DNA of 64,000 nucleotides, taken from Lingula anatina. Taxonomy: Eukaryota > Brachiopoda > Lingulata > Lingulida > Lingulidae. The first letter of the stretch is position 1; every line of letters starts with the position of its first letter. Below, piece after piece: positions 47,309 through 61,195 of this stretch. The position numbers were made by a program, and so were the translations under genes. The notes under the pieces were generated by a model. The model ran no database searches. It worked only from the letters and a program-made list of their open reading frames with translations, and was not told the origin of the DNA. The stretch lies in contig NW_019775669.1 of the NCBI RefSeq assembly GCF_001039355.2, forward strand, positions 198,802 through 262,801, in the 5' to 3' direction.

Positions 47309-48737
47309 ATGTCCAACTTGTGATATCCATAAATTGCATAAATGCAGGCAATATACATAGTATTCAGAATGTGCAATATTAGATAATTACAAGATTTTAA
47401 ATAATTTTTGTCTTTCTTTTTGTTGCCAAAAATGTATATTTCATTAATATAATGCTACATTGCTACACAGTTGTCTCGATATATTTTAAATACAGACTTG
47501 ACATTTAATATGGAGTATTTTTTCAGTCTTTTTTTCCTTAATTTTTACCTCCTTTTCTGACTTATAAATGAAAACAAGAATTAAAACATTGTTTTAATAA
47601 CCTAAAATAATGAATGCAGTTTAATTGTGACATCAGCTGTTTAATGGAATTCACATAATTGAGCAAACAAAAATACATGGCTAATTGTAATTCGTACAAC
47701 AACCAATGAAAGCATTATTTCAATCTCCACATTTTCAAAATGATCATCTGTGAAAGTGTTATGTTTCACAAAAGATGCTCCTATCAAAGTCTAGTTACAG
47801 TAACGGTCAGTGATGTGTCTGGCCTCATCTGGCTACTGCTAGGGCTCTAAAGTGGCAAGGTATTGCTTCTAATGTTTTTTTTTTTTTTTAGTTTGAGCTG
47901 GAATTATATGGCACCAATTTGAATTCCGCCCAAAATACAGATGCTTCCACTGCCCGAAGTGAATTTATTTTTATTTGTATTTATTAAAGCTAAAACGTGT
48001 ATTTAGAAAAAACAATCTACTTAATCTTGTCATTTTAGTATAGGTTAAAAATAGGCATCTTTATTTTGTATGTTACGTGTACTGTTATATTTATATTTAC
48101 TTATACTGAGGGAAAGAGGGAGAGTTGGTGTGCATTTGTTTGAGTCACTGGTTCAAACTTCTATATTGCTGGTTTTAAACTTTTTTGCAAGATTGTCCTT
48201 ATTTTGCTATAGAATAAAAAAAATTAGTATTATAAATACGGCATCCACATTAGTTGAAATAATACTGTTGATGGCATTATTTATTTTTATTTTTTATCAA
48301 TTGTACCAGCCGAGTTTTTGTTAATTATACACACTAGGACTCCAGGAAAAGTGTATGCTGACCAAATGTGCTTTATGTACATATAGATGTTTATATGTAC
48401 GTTACTGCTATCTAAAAAGATTAACAATTATGATTTCCTAGAATTTTAAAGTTAATAATATGGAGGGTGAGAACTTGAGCGTCTGATGAAAAGCATAACA
48501 GTAAACAATTGTAACAGATGGTGTTCTAAGAAGCAACTGCAGCACTGCCAGATGCTTATAAAAATTTATTTTCCGATGAATTCCATAACATAAATCAGCA
48601 GGGCACATAAGCAGAGTTAACTTGAATGTACAACAAGCATGCTTCTAAAATTTCTCTTAAAAAAACAATGCATTTTAAAATTTGTCTCAATAGCCAAAGA
48701 GGTGTCACAATCTGGCAGTTCCATAATATACTTAAAA
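47309..48737. other. Tail-to-tail interval between NUDT17 copy B and FEM1B
   Basis: No gene seen. Duplicated sequence ends near 48224 and unique sequence begins. A minus-strand AATAAA (plus 48565-48570) is a likely FEM1B polyadenylation signal. Confidence 0.55.
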
Positions 48738-51109
48738 TTAATGCATATCTATAAAGTCTAAAAGAGTTGCAGGCACATTTCCTTTGTATGGAATTTTCTT
48801 TTCTTTGATTGCTTTCGCGGCAAGACACTTCAAACTAAGAGACCTCTGTGTCTTCAGTATAATCTCAGCAACCCCAGTGGTAGAGTAGTCCTCAGCAGTT
48901 AAACCTCTTCCATTCACTCTGTCAATGTGCGCTCCATACTCCAGTAATGAGGTAATAATACTGTGCAATGTAATGAAATGACTAATGGGACGATTATACC
49001 TCACAATGACATGAAGTGCTGTGTTGCCTTGGTTGTCAACTGCATCCACCTGGCTGCCACATTTGAGTAAAAGGCGAAGTAGGCCTGCATTGGGAAACTT
49101 CACCACATCGTTAACGTGAAAGTCATCAACTAGTGTGCCATGATCTGCAACCATGTGTAATGGCCTGTATCCATTCTTTAAGGAGACATCAAGTTGGTTG
49201 AAAGAGTACACCAGGCTGCACAGTTGAAAATCTTGCTCTTTAGTAAGACTGACTTTAGTGACAATGACCAGCAGATACAGTGTTGTGTGGATATTGCAAT
49301 CAATCAAGTCACGAACAGCAGCTTTCTCATCTTCTGTTGCTGTATTGAACATGTCATAGTTGTGCTTCAGTTCTGAGATAGCATATTCTAACACGACTTG
49401 AACACTAGGAAAATCGAGATTCACTCCCACATGAATCATTTGCGAAAATACTTGGGCAAATCGTAACAAGTCTTTGCTAATTGTTCTATTGTTTTTCTTG
49501 CGTAGTCTCATAGCATGCATCCAGAGTGCAATGCACCTGTCAAACCGCGCGGAATCTGCAAATACTGCACCCCTAAATATCACTGGGTGTGGGATGTCTG
49601 GATTATCTGAGCCCAAGATTCTCTCCCTAAGAACCAATGCCTCCATATGAAGCTCATTGTGATCATACTGAATTTCTTGTAACTGCTTCATGGTTTGACA
49701 TTCTTTGTGGTTTTCATAGGCTTCGATAGGTGGCATGACAAATTTAAAGATAATGTTTTCAGGATCACTATGTCTTTCCGTCATAGCATGCCACATGTAA
49801 CTGTAGGCTTTCCTCAGATCATAACTGTCTTTATCATTAGCATAAGAAGCTCCAAGGAGTTCTAATGCCTCAATACGTTCTAGCTTGGAACAGTCTTCAT
49901 GACTGACAAGAAACTCAACTACAGCATTTTGGCAGCTTTCAGCAGACACCATCAAGGGGGTCATTCCGTGGTCATTTTTTACCTGAACTGCTTTAAATCG
50001 CAATAACTCTTTTACTATCTCTAGATGCCCCATTTCTGCAGCAAAGTGAAGCGCTGTGGCCCCACAGTGGGCTCTGCAATCAGGATCTGCTTTTTGCTCT
50101 AGGAGATAAGTGACCACATCTTTGTGACCTTTATAAGAGGCAATCATGAGACAGGTATTGTTGTACTTATTGGCCACATGAATGTTGGCTTGGTGTTCCA
50201 CCAGGTATTTGACTATGTCCAGCCTCCCATCAAAACAGGCAGCTCTCAGTGGTGTAGAATTGGTGAGAGTGGGGTGGTTGACATCAGTGCCTGCCTCTAT
50301 CAGGGTTTGAACAACATCAAATTTCCCAGCACCTGCGGCACACCATAAGGCTGTGGCACTTTCTATTACATAGCCATCAAATTTCACTGTACCTAAAAAA
50401 AGGCACAAAATTTTTTATAGTTTGAATGAAGCAGGCACAAGATTTAATATATGTAGTGGGTCTGTTTTCTTTACATAATGGGCACTGTCTCCTTATTAAT
50501 GTTAAAATCTGGCAGGAATTAGTTTAATACCTACAAAATTAATTTATTTATTGTTATAGACTAATTATTTTGCTGGTAATTGGTGTGTCAAATATCAGAA
50601 AGCGGTATAATTCATCATTCATATACAGATATTTCCAAATGCTATGTGGAACATTTTGAAATACACATAGATCTAGTCATTTCAGGGGAGCTTAACAACA
50701 GCAAATTATTTCTATATGTATACCAAGTTTATAAGTCAATGTCTCCTAACAGCAGGTGAGTTCCTATATTTCTATTCCTATTTAAAGCGTACGATCCCAC
50801 ATAACATGCTTATTCATAGAACTGTAATTGTCTTGTTTTTCTCAATTGCTGATACGTGAAGAGCATCATACCTGCTTGTTCTAGATCAACCTGGAAATGG
50901 CTAAGAATCGTCTTGATCACTTTATCATGTCCATTTTTAGCTGCAATAATAAGGGGAGTCACCCGCTGTCCATCTTCCTCCGTAACATGTTCTAGTGCAT
51001 CCTTTATCTCATCCATGTTTTTGCTGCACAGGATAGCGAACATAGAGATTGCCATGCCATCTCTGGCTGCAGCATATACCCGTTCACGTAAAGTCCCCCC
51101 AGTGTCCAT
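48738..51109 (-). CDS. FEM1B: FEM1B, CUL2 ubiquitin ligase substrate receptor
   Basis: Ankyrin-repeat substrate receptor of CUL2-RING E3 ligases, recognising C-terminal degrons; human FEM1B also drives the reductive stress response through FNIP1. Two exons, 51109-50872 and 50392-48738, join in phase to 1893 nt (630 residues; human 627). The N-terminal ankyrin repeats include TPLIIAAKNGHDKVIKTIL, FDGYVIESATALWCAAGAGK, NSTPLRAACFDGRLDIVKYL and AHCGATALHFAAEMGHLEIV. A TPR-like middle region has YRGAVYAD-type FRGAVFADSARFDRCIALWM. A second ankyrin pair near residue 500 and a C-terminal VHL-box region (SLKCLAAKAI) follow. The sequence is clearly closer to FEM1B than to FEM1A/C. R129 (human R126, degron pocket) and H188-C189 (human H185-C186, zinc/FNIP1 site) are conserved. 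It is nearly intronless after exon 1. Confidence 0.97.
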
Positions 51110-52279
51110 ATTACACCAAATCTGGTTGCTTGATTTAAACTATAATTCCTACATCTCTGTCATCAGTCAGTGAAATTTGATTGGCATTCTGCGCAAGCGC
51201 ACGTCGCTTGGGAACGAGGCACAATGAATTCAACACGAGACTCGGAATCCCCTCTGCGGGAATTTAAAACATTATGTCCCGTGGCCAGTAGTCCTGCTAA
51301 TTGCCCAGTAACCACACTTTTACTAAAATTATAAACAACATAAACAAGTGAATGAAAAGACTAAATCTAAAAAAATTGTTGAAAAAATTGGTTTTGAAAT
51401 GTTTTTATTAACTTTAATCGTTCAATTTTACCAGACACTTTTTAATAAAGTACAGAAAACACCCTCGAGACTACTATACAGTGTACTGGCTTGGGTCAAG
51501 TGAGAGGAAATTTATTTGCATAAGGTTCACGGTTGATTAAAATATTGTGACTAGGCTGGTAGACGAATAGTTTTTACAGGTGTAGGCCAATGATAATTTC
51601 AGGAGTGTAAGGTAGGCCCACATGTACAGTACTATTCATTTATTCAAATGGGACCATTCAAATGAGGTCTTCTTATATAAGAGAACGTTAGAAGTTCTTG
51701 TTCATTCACCCAAGAGTCACCGTATAGCAAACGTTTACAGTGTATGTTGACCATTAATTTTTGATTTGCATAAGTGTATGCTTAACTTCAGTTTTATTTT
51801 TACAATAAAATTTACTGGGCTCTAGCACGTTTTGCTACGGCTGGCTTATGAATAGATGAATTAGAACAAAAAGGAAGAGCTCAAGTTTTATAAAGGTATT
51901 CTAATTATAATAATCGAGTAGTAGTAAGCTAATGCAACCAGTGAAAAGCCATTGCTACAACTCGTGACCTGTCTTTATTGAAACGTCCTGCACGAAAAAG
52001 AACGTATTTTCCCTGAAGTCTCCAAGTTCGCGCCCATGAATTCATTGCTTTCGAAATGGGAGAGAATGATAAAAAGGGGTTTAACTGGTTATATGCCACT
52101 GTTTCAAGCGAAATTTAGCTAGTAAGTTCATCTGTTCGTTGCTTTTTGCGTCGCTGTTATATAATAAGGTAATTTGTACAGTAGGAAAATCACCTTCAAA
52201 TGCTTATCGCATATCTCTAAAGTGTTATGCATAGGGCCTATCTTATTGCAAACGTAAGCACAGGGGTGCACATTTAGTC
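51110..52279. promoter_or_regulatory. Divergent FEM1B-CLN6 intergenic region
   Basis: 1.17 kb between the start codons of two head-to-head genes, holding both promoters. GCGCAAGCGCACGTCGC at 51190-51206, just upstream of FEM1B, fits an NRF1-like palindrome (GCGCAnGCGC), common in bidirectional housekeeping promoters. No coding exon seen. Confidence 0.55.
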
Positions 52280-55200
52280 ATGGCTTCAGTTAGATCAAGG
52301 AAACAAGGGTTAGGCAATCGTGTCAGGTATACCATTCCTTAATGATATTCAAATGTTTTATTTCATGTGTTGGTAACAGTATATCTTTTTAATGTTTCAC
52401 CTTACACTATACGAATGCATCCCTACATGGGTGCTATATCTTATCCAATTCAACAAGCAGATGGTGAGCTTTTCTGTCACATTTTATATTAATGGTCAGT
52501 CACAAGTGTTAAACCTGAACCTGAGGGCATTATCAGACGAGTTGTGTAAATGGTGTGATTTTGATTTCAAACTTGAAAGTTTTGCCTGCATACTTAGAAT
52601 ATTAATTTATGACTTAACGCTTATTACAGTTTTGTCAAAAACGAAAATACGCTGTCACATGAGAAGACTGTCAAGGTTCACAGTGGCAAAAATGGCTTTC
52701 ACACTGACATCTGGTTAATCCTTATGATAGAGAATTGGATCTTGGATTTTGGAAGGCCCATTGCGATGGTAAAAACCCATACCTATTATTTCATGTTCAA
52801 GGGGTTTATCAACGTAAAGTGATTGATATATCTTGACCTTTAAATTCCCTTTAGTTACGTTGTAATGCAGATAGTAGGCCTACTGTATAATTGCGGCAAC
52901 CTGAACTCACATCGATAAGCATAGCGTGGCTGTGGGTGCGTTTCTATTCATGTTGGGTCGACCTAACCTAGTGAGTTCTTTCTCAGCATCCCGTGTGATT
53001 TCATTTCCTAACCGCGTGATGTCTATTTAACAACCCGCGACTAGCCTTAATATACAATAGTGATGGGCAGGACAACCGACAGATTAGTTTTGCTCCCTAT
53101 GATGAACTGATCATCATCAAAAAGCGTACCGGGTACTCTTACATTTGATCAGCTGAAACTGTGTTCACCTATTAGTGTGACCAAGTTCGCATAGTTGTTA
53201 TCTGTAGATATCAGCGCCTGACACCATTTTGAAAATTCCTACTATCGGCGATAGCCATATTTGAAGTTGGCGCTTGAAGCACATAACAAATAAATTTCTT
53301 CTGCGCTTTTGTATTAGAGAATGCGCACATGGAAATATAATTCTTTTTATATTATTTTCACTTTAAATATGGCTATCGAATATAGTACGATTTTTCAAAA
53401 TGGTGTCAGAAGTGGCTGTTCAGCAGAAAGTGTGACGTTGAGACAATTTGTACCAGAACAATCCTCAAATGATGGGTGAACTGTGAGGAGCAATCACAGC
53501 AAAAACCAGCGAAATTCCGAAGGAGGAATGTGTTTGAGAAATTAAAAATTTTTTGCGAGTCTGCATCAATGCCTCGGAAGCGATCAAGAAAACTGAAACT
53601 TTTGAGAATGATCATGCACATATTGAAGTTAAAGTCTAGCAAAGTAGAATTTATTAAATTTTTATGGGCTTTTTTTTTTTTTTTTGGGGGGGGGCACCAT
53701 TTACTGAAATAAACATAGCGTCAATAAACACTTGTTTGAGCTTAGTGACACCGAAGTATAGTTTGAGCAGTATTTATCTCGCTTGTTAACTTAAATGCCA
53801 CTGAATGGATGTATGGTAATTATTCAAAGCTTCAGTTGCTAAGAGGAATTTCATCCATTTTACAGACGTGGGTGCCGTTAGAATTGTCTCCGCTGAATCA
53901 GCCAAGCATTGGAGACATCTTTCACATGGCGTACAACGTGATTACGCCATATTGTCTATTAAAGGTAATATAAAAATTTATTTTCAAGAGCATTTTGAAA
54001 TCGCAACCCCTTTTAGATGTATACATGTTCTTGTGGTTCATAAGTTCAGCAATTGTGGAAGGTTTATACTATTAGCGCAATTTTAGATATAAAGTAACGG
54101 TTATTGCGTAAGCCTTCATTATAAAAAAATGCACTAATTCCACTTTTTCATCAAAGTGCGAAAATATCTGTCTCATCACACGTAATTTACAAATGATGAA
54201 ATACATGATTGATTGTTAATATACCGGGGAAATATCTTTTTTATCTCGGTGTTTGATTGAGGCGCTGATTGCGATTCCAGAAGTATATTTCCTCGAAATT
54301 GAGTATTCATTTTTAATATTATTTTTTTGGCAAAAAGGATACCTCATAAAATAAACGAGATAAACTATCACAATACACACTGACAATACACGCACATAAT
54401 TGTTATCCGTAAGACAGGAGTTGGATCAACTAACACATTTCAGATCTTGTTCCCACTGTTAGGCTATTTCATTAAGAAGTGTGTAGCACTATGTTAGCTG
54501 TGATATGACATATTTATAGGAGGTGAAACTTTGACTTGTGCTCTCTTTAACGGTTTCATGATAACTTTGAAAAAGAATACTTACTTACCTTATAATTTTG
54601 AAGGAATAATTTTTAGTCATGTCCTTACTCCAGAACCGATGTTAAAAAGTGTTTTTCAAAGTAAAAAAATGTTTTTTTTAAACAAACAGTTAAAATTCAG
54701 AGTTACGTCCATTATTGTGTAACTTAAAGTATATAACGCAGACGATGAAATTATTAAACTGTTTTCAGCTTTTAGAACGAAGTCACCGTAAAATCCCGAC
54801 AAGCTTCAGTTACCTTACTGTCATAGTGTTCGTTATGGGAGCTAGTATCCACTTAGTTGGAGATTCCATTAACCACAGGCTTATTCACAGTGGCTACCAA
54901 CTCCACTTGTCGGTCAGGGATAATCCTATTATGCAGAAACTGGAGCCAAAGTCACTGGTATTACTTTATGTCTTAGAAGTTACGATGATGCCAAATCTTA
55001 TTCTTATATTTTTGTTATTGGTGTTATTAGTTATTTTCCAAACATCGATAACAACATACCTACACATTTTCACTCTAACCATTTAATATGTTTAGTAACA
55101 AATTACATCGGTGCACTTTAACTTTGAGAAAATGGGCGCACTATTTTTCTTCATGTCCAGTTATATGTCTATTTTATTTCTAAAGTTACATCTTTCAGAT

Positions 55201-56369
55201 CGACTCATTCGAACTGCTTTATATGTATGATGAAGAAATTGGGCACTGGATGTGGTAAGATGTGTTCTGTAATTGTAATAAGATGCAAAACAATTATTTT
55301 TTTCTGATTTGTTGATCTACATGGCCTGCAAAAGATAGCATGGGCGAAGCATGAACATTTATGAGTTAGCACTCCTATTTACTCTTTTTGACTTGCAACT
55401 ACATGTATATGCGCTAACATAATACATGTTGAAAAGCGTAAAAAGGAGTGTTAACGTATTATATTTTCGTGCTAAGATACGTGTTGGTAAAGCATAAATT
55501 GCAGATGATTTAATATCCAATAATTGTTTGAGAATTCTGAAATATTTGTCGTTGTAGGTATGTGCCGTTTTTCGTCGCCCTCTACCTTTACTTCATTGGC
55601 TGCTTTGCCAAAAAGACCATGAAATGTGAGGCGAGGAACACTGGGATGAACATTACTGCATGTCTGCTCGTGTTACCCAGTGCGCTGTACTATTGGTGAG
55701 TCAATGACTCTTAGACTTGACTGAAAAATAGTCGTCATTTAAAGCTTGCAATTACACATCTCCCAGACCTGCATTAGCATACTGGATACTAGATACGTGT
55801 TAGACAGCTGCGTTCATCTTTTAACTCCAAATAACTAAGGTATTTTGTCAAGCAACTACTGCCCCCTTTCATTTTACACTGAACTCCGTGTTATTTTTTG
55901 TGCAATCCTAATCGGTCAGTTATTTACTAGGAGCCGTATTTTTTTACTGACCTCTAATGGTATGGTTCTTTACATTATTAAAACACAAACACCAGTTAAC
56001 GGGATTTGTCAAAAATTAATTTCTTTCATTTTTTTTGCATTTTTATACGTTTTGAAAAGCATTTTGCGATTATTATTTTTATTTTATGTTTCTAGGTACC
56101 TTGTCACAGAAGGGCAGATATTTCCATTATTCTTGATTTACTACGGGTTAAGCATTGCACTCATCCTGTACGAAAAAGCGAGGGGAGAATGCTTTCTTGA
56201 CGTCAACGGGAGGTTTTTGATGTACACATTCACTGTCACTTTGTTACTTGTCGCATTGTGGATAGGCTGGTTATGGTCAGACAGAGTGATGAGACAGAAA
56301 TATCCAGGATTTTTTTATGTGCCTGAACCATGGGCATATTATACTGCCAATTTTAAAATTCTACATTAA
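52280..56369 (+). CDS. CLN6: CLN6 transmembrane ER protein
   Basis: Multi-pass ER membrane protein; in mammals it works with CLN8 to load newly made lysosomal enzymes into COPII carriers, and its loss causes a neuronal ceroid lipofuscinosis. Exons 52280-52326, 52630-52768, 53866-53964, 54769-54957, 55199-55254, 55558-55695, 56096-56369 join in phase to 942 nt (313 residues; human 311). Human-like segments: [98 protein letters not shown] and [16 protein letters not shown]. Exons 1 and 2 were found by splice phase because they do not stand out as long frames; exon 1 ([15 protein letters not shown]) is the least certain. Head to head with FEM1B, as in human. Confidence 0.95.
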
Positions 56370-56448
56370 AATATTTATTACGCTAATTTGAGTTCCATGC
56401 TCTTTTTGGATTTAAATATCCAAGTCGTGTTTACCTCATGTAACAGAA

Positions 56449-56454
56449 AATAAA
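56449..56454 (+). terminator. Probable CLN6 polyadenylation signal
   Basis: AATAAA 80 nt after the CLN6 stop codon. Confidence 0.65.
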
Positions 56455-59400
56455 GATTGTCTCGTCAAAGTCTTGAAATAATTTTACTTATTTGTATCAG
56501 CTTCTTTTGAGAGAAACAGCCATGTTATAAATATCTTTCAAAGCCAGTCGGAAATATCTAATAAACGTTTGCTCAATAACACAATTCACGATTGTCTTTA
56601 ACTCCAGTTTCTTCCAATAGGTGGCAGAGTAAATTTTTATGAAGGTCATTTATCAAATCTTGTCATTTCTTTAAATCATGACTTTTCTCTAAGAGTTTCT
56701 TAAGAATCGGTGAAAAGCTTTCTCTAATTATTGCAATTACTTCATCAACAAAGTTGATTGTAGATAAGATTTAATAAATGTTAATATTCCACTATGACAC
56801 CTTTTAAAATCTTTAAATTATTTAGATCAATTTTATAGAAAAATTATTGAAAGTCAAATCTATATTTAGGAAAAAAACATATGCCAGGGATCTATTGTTA
56901 AACTTATGTAATCAAAACGAAATGGAATAGATTCTATATGCATCAAAACGTGAATCACCTAAATTCCCAGCAGGACGATCTTTATTACAATAGAACAGAG
57001 AGGCTGGCACAGAATGGAAAATGTCAAGTCACCATTAGGAAACTGTACGGAACTGACAACAAATGTCAGATCAAGGGTTTTTATCGATTTCTTTCAGAAT
57101 AGGATTTTAATGCAACATGGATTTGTCATTAATGATAATATTGCAATGGCTGAATCTGTCAATGTTGGAGAAGAATAGGCCTTCTGAAGACAGATGAAGT
57201 GGTTTTGAAGACATCTTTGTGCTTGAGAAGTTATCAATGATGTATTTGTGGGGAATTATTCCGTCCTTTTCTTTCATGTTATTTGATTTGGATGTGTGGA
57301 CAAAAATAGTTTCAAAAAGATTGGCACACTCATCTTTTTTTCTAATTATACACTTGGCAAATCAAATCAAGTAAAAACATTAACCAGGATAAAATTAAGC
57401 ACAATATAAATGTGCAGAAAATGATAACGTTAAATTGCCATACAGGTGAAAAAAAAAAAAAGGGAAAATTCAGTTTTTAATTGTGAAAAAAAAGAAGAAA
57501 AAGAAAGAAAAAAGTTTTAATTCTGGCACAGGTTGACAATACAAACGGCTCTGCTGTGCAACTAATTCAAGAGATATTTGCATATCTTACATCTCTCTGA
57601 CACAAATCCAATTCATTTCTACACTTCAGACTGTTATCACCCCACTATTAATATAGACACATATGACTTGATATACATTATATTTATTGCTGAAGGAGTA
57701 AAAAGTTGTGTTCTATATTTCTCCATGAATATGAAATATACAAACAGTGAATTCAAGATTAATATTACAAGATTTAATAAATTCTTGGCATATGTACATT
57801 ACAGAACTATACAATATTTAGAATAAATTTTAACAATATCAATGCACAGTGACACAGAATATTTTGGCAGATTGAACAGTTTTACTAGTAGAAATTCAGT
57901 AACTCTTTCTGTGATATAGTAACATTAACTTAAATGTAATATCTGCAACAAATATGTTATAATGTACAATTTACCATGCCTTTTTTTCATAACTCTAGAA
58001 TGGTAAAAAATATTAATCCCTATTCTTTCTATCTTAATATATGTACAGTGACTTTAAATGTACAAATATGCACTAGCTTTAAACATACATGAAATTATAT
58101 ATCCATGATCTTTTCACATTTTGTTAAGGATACAAACATTACCCACAACTTTTAAAACATCTGTACATGACATACCAATGATGTGTGTGTATAAGTGTAT
58201 AAACATTACATTTTTCCTGAAGAACATTACAAATGTGATCTAGGTAGATTGACTAGATTAAGCACTTTATGCCATGATGTGAAAGTCATTGGATTTTTAC
58301 AGGCACTCAAGTCGGAATAAATTCTACAAAATGCAGCTTCTGGCAATTACTATACATCACAATAAATCTCAATAGGAATACTAACTATTACAATAGTCTC
58401 CAACATGTCCATTATTATATTCGAAGAGGCCACAGACAAAATTAGACTGCCATTTTTTCTCTTTTTTTTTCACCTGACAGTCTTCATCAGCCTAACTTAA
58501 TCTTGTGCTTACTAACATGCAAATTAGTGAGCTGATGTTATTTAGAAATATAACTTACTTTTCCCCCATATAATTCTTTCTTTTTCTAAGAAAGTGTTAA
58601 AAAAAAAGAGAGAGATGTCAAAGTTTTGTTAATTTTTTTACAAAGAAGTTAAAAATATTTCATAACTGAAAACAAGGACGGTATACACACCAAACGGCAG
58701 ACAGACTTGCCACAACCAAATATAATTCATACAGTAAGTGCAGTTTCATGATTGTGGCCCATAAAGATTACATCAGATTGTGTGCCTGTGCACTAATATT
58801 AAACATGCATCTTTTAAATAGTGATAAAACAAGTACAACAGAGTTACCTTCCCACATGTGTCTGTTATTGTCATATAATACAGCAAACAGAAAACTAGGT
58901 CATCAAAGAATGACAGACCTTCAATTGACCAACTAGTATAAACAGTAAATATTCATAACAATACCTGGTTAAGAGACAGGGCCTATCTGAAGCAAGGTTT
59001 GACATTTCATCACAACTTAAATACCCTACATCAACCCACTTTCCTTTTTTTTTTTCATAACTTGGATGGCAGATTGCTAAGTGTCAAAGAAAATTTTACA
59101 AACGTCTTCACTACATGCTAATTTAATACCAGGTGTAGTATCCAAGACTTTTCAGATCATTTTAAAAACAGCCTTTTGACTGAAAAAAAAGAGGCTTTTG
59201 TAATATAAACAGAAATATCCCAAACATGAACAATCCACATAATTCAATAAGTCTTTTGATCTTTTTATGTTACTTCCCCTTTGCCCTGTAGCTTCAGGTC
59301 TGCAATCCATGTTATTAAAAACAGTCTTGTAATGTCTTTATTTCATAGCCTTAAACAATGATGTGTATGCACATTTACAGAATTCAAACATCAATCATAC

Positions 59401-61146
59401 CATTCATACAATAACAGTTAGGATCATGCAGCTTCTTTGGAATAAAGATCAAAAACAGAGCACCAAGTCTGAAAGGAGAAAAATCTACAATAATAATAAT
59501 AACATCAACAATAAAGAAATAAAGATCTCTGCCTTTTTTTCTCTAATAAATGGGTGCTATGGGTGATTCATTTGAATTGTTCATTAGGGTGCCCTGCACT
59601 TACTAATGGCCTACTTAATAAAGATATAGCAATCTTCCCATGTTAATGAAATTCAAGTGTGTTTGAGTTCTCATGCTGACAGCAAGCTTATTATCTCTTA
59701 TCATTGTCCTCTTGTTACTGATGACAGATGGGCATGTCGCATCCAATGTAGGATATTTTGGTGGGAAAGTAAAAAGGGTTTCAACAATACTTCTACAAAT
59801 TCCAACACTTTCTTTAAAACACTGACTTATTAGAAACAGATGTCTATTACATGTTCCAGGAAGAGGATAGTTGAAAAGCTGACTTAAACATTAAGCGGAA
59901 AATAAAATGTGTCAAGCAGGATATATCTCTAAAGAATTAAATCAACTCGACCTATGAAGTCTTAAAACTAGAACCAAGTAAATGATGCCCTGTCCCAATT
60001 CTGGATAATGTGGAGTGAGTAGAAAAAAGACAAGTGTTGTTGGAGAAGCATGAACATGAGAATAATCAACTTCAAAGCCAGCTCTCTTTTATCACAGCTT
60101 GGTCCCAAAGGATTGCCCATCATAAAATAATTAGAATTTCTGGGAAAAGACAATCAGTGTCACATACAGGTCTTCCTCCTAGAACAGGTATGTAATACTT
60201 TCTCCAGTCTCATGATTAATTGCACTGTTTGCAGGATATAATTGGAACAAAATTAAAAGATACATTTTCTGAGATCAATTTGTCAAACATATCAGAGGAT
60301 GAGAAAAGAAGGTGGGGGCTATTTTCTTAGTGAATAAACCGCAGTCTATTACAGCTCTATTTTCAGAACAAAACCCACACAATCCAAACCATCCATCTGT
60401 CTTAGCCAATCTCACAATTCATCAACCACTTGTTGACTAGAGAAACACAAAAATCAATTTTCAATTTTTCTCTTTCCTGCATATAATGCAAACATAAGAC
60501 GACCCAACACAAAGTCGTGTGTTTGCACAGGATGGATAGAAACTCCACTCAGGCAAACTCTATCCTTCCTACTAGTTCAATCAAATACCATTATATATCC
60601 TGTCTAATCAGGGCATGAGATCAGGATGATTGAGAAATAGCCACAATCCAGTGAACCATCCAGTAAATGTAAAGACGTAAACCCTTGCCTCTGCACCAGT
60701 GCCAAGATCAACTCTTAATATGCATGTACCAAATCAATAACTTGAAACAGGACGAGATAATCAGTGTAATTCACAGACCAATGTAGTCCGCCATACCAAG
60801 GCTCCTTGCTTTTGATTGCTCTATAAAAGGGATTAGGTTTCAATAGTTGCATTTAGTTATTCTCCAGTGTCAGAGACTAAACACAATCTAATCCCTTGCA
60901 GCATGCTTTGTTAACCTTCCTCGTGATTAGTCTAAGAACTAAGAAGGGATTATAGTTTTCTGATTTTCGCTGGGACAAATCAAAGGGATTGTATCAATAT
61001 CTTTATGACAGGTAATTCATAAGCAGTCAGAACCCCAACTGACAAATCAACCACCTGCACATATCAATGTCATGGTCAAGTCACATCTGCTTAGCTGCAT
61101 TCAGACCAGGACTATTTTAGACTAATAATCAGCCTTACTTGAATGA

Positions 61147-61195
<49 letters not shown>

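Larger units (their letters stand above)
39090..48224. repeat. Duplicated block, copy B (about 9.1 kb)
   Basis: Begins AAAAATTGTTTAGAAC, identical to 30103 onward, and ends AGAATAAAAAAAATT; unique sequence leading to FEM1B follows. All coding frames in it are intact. Read with copy A it is best explained as the second haplotype. Confidence 0.95.
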
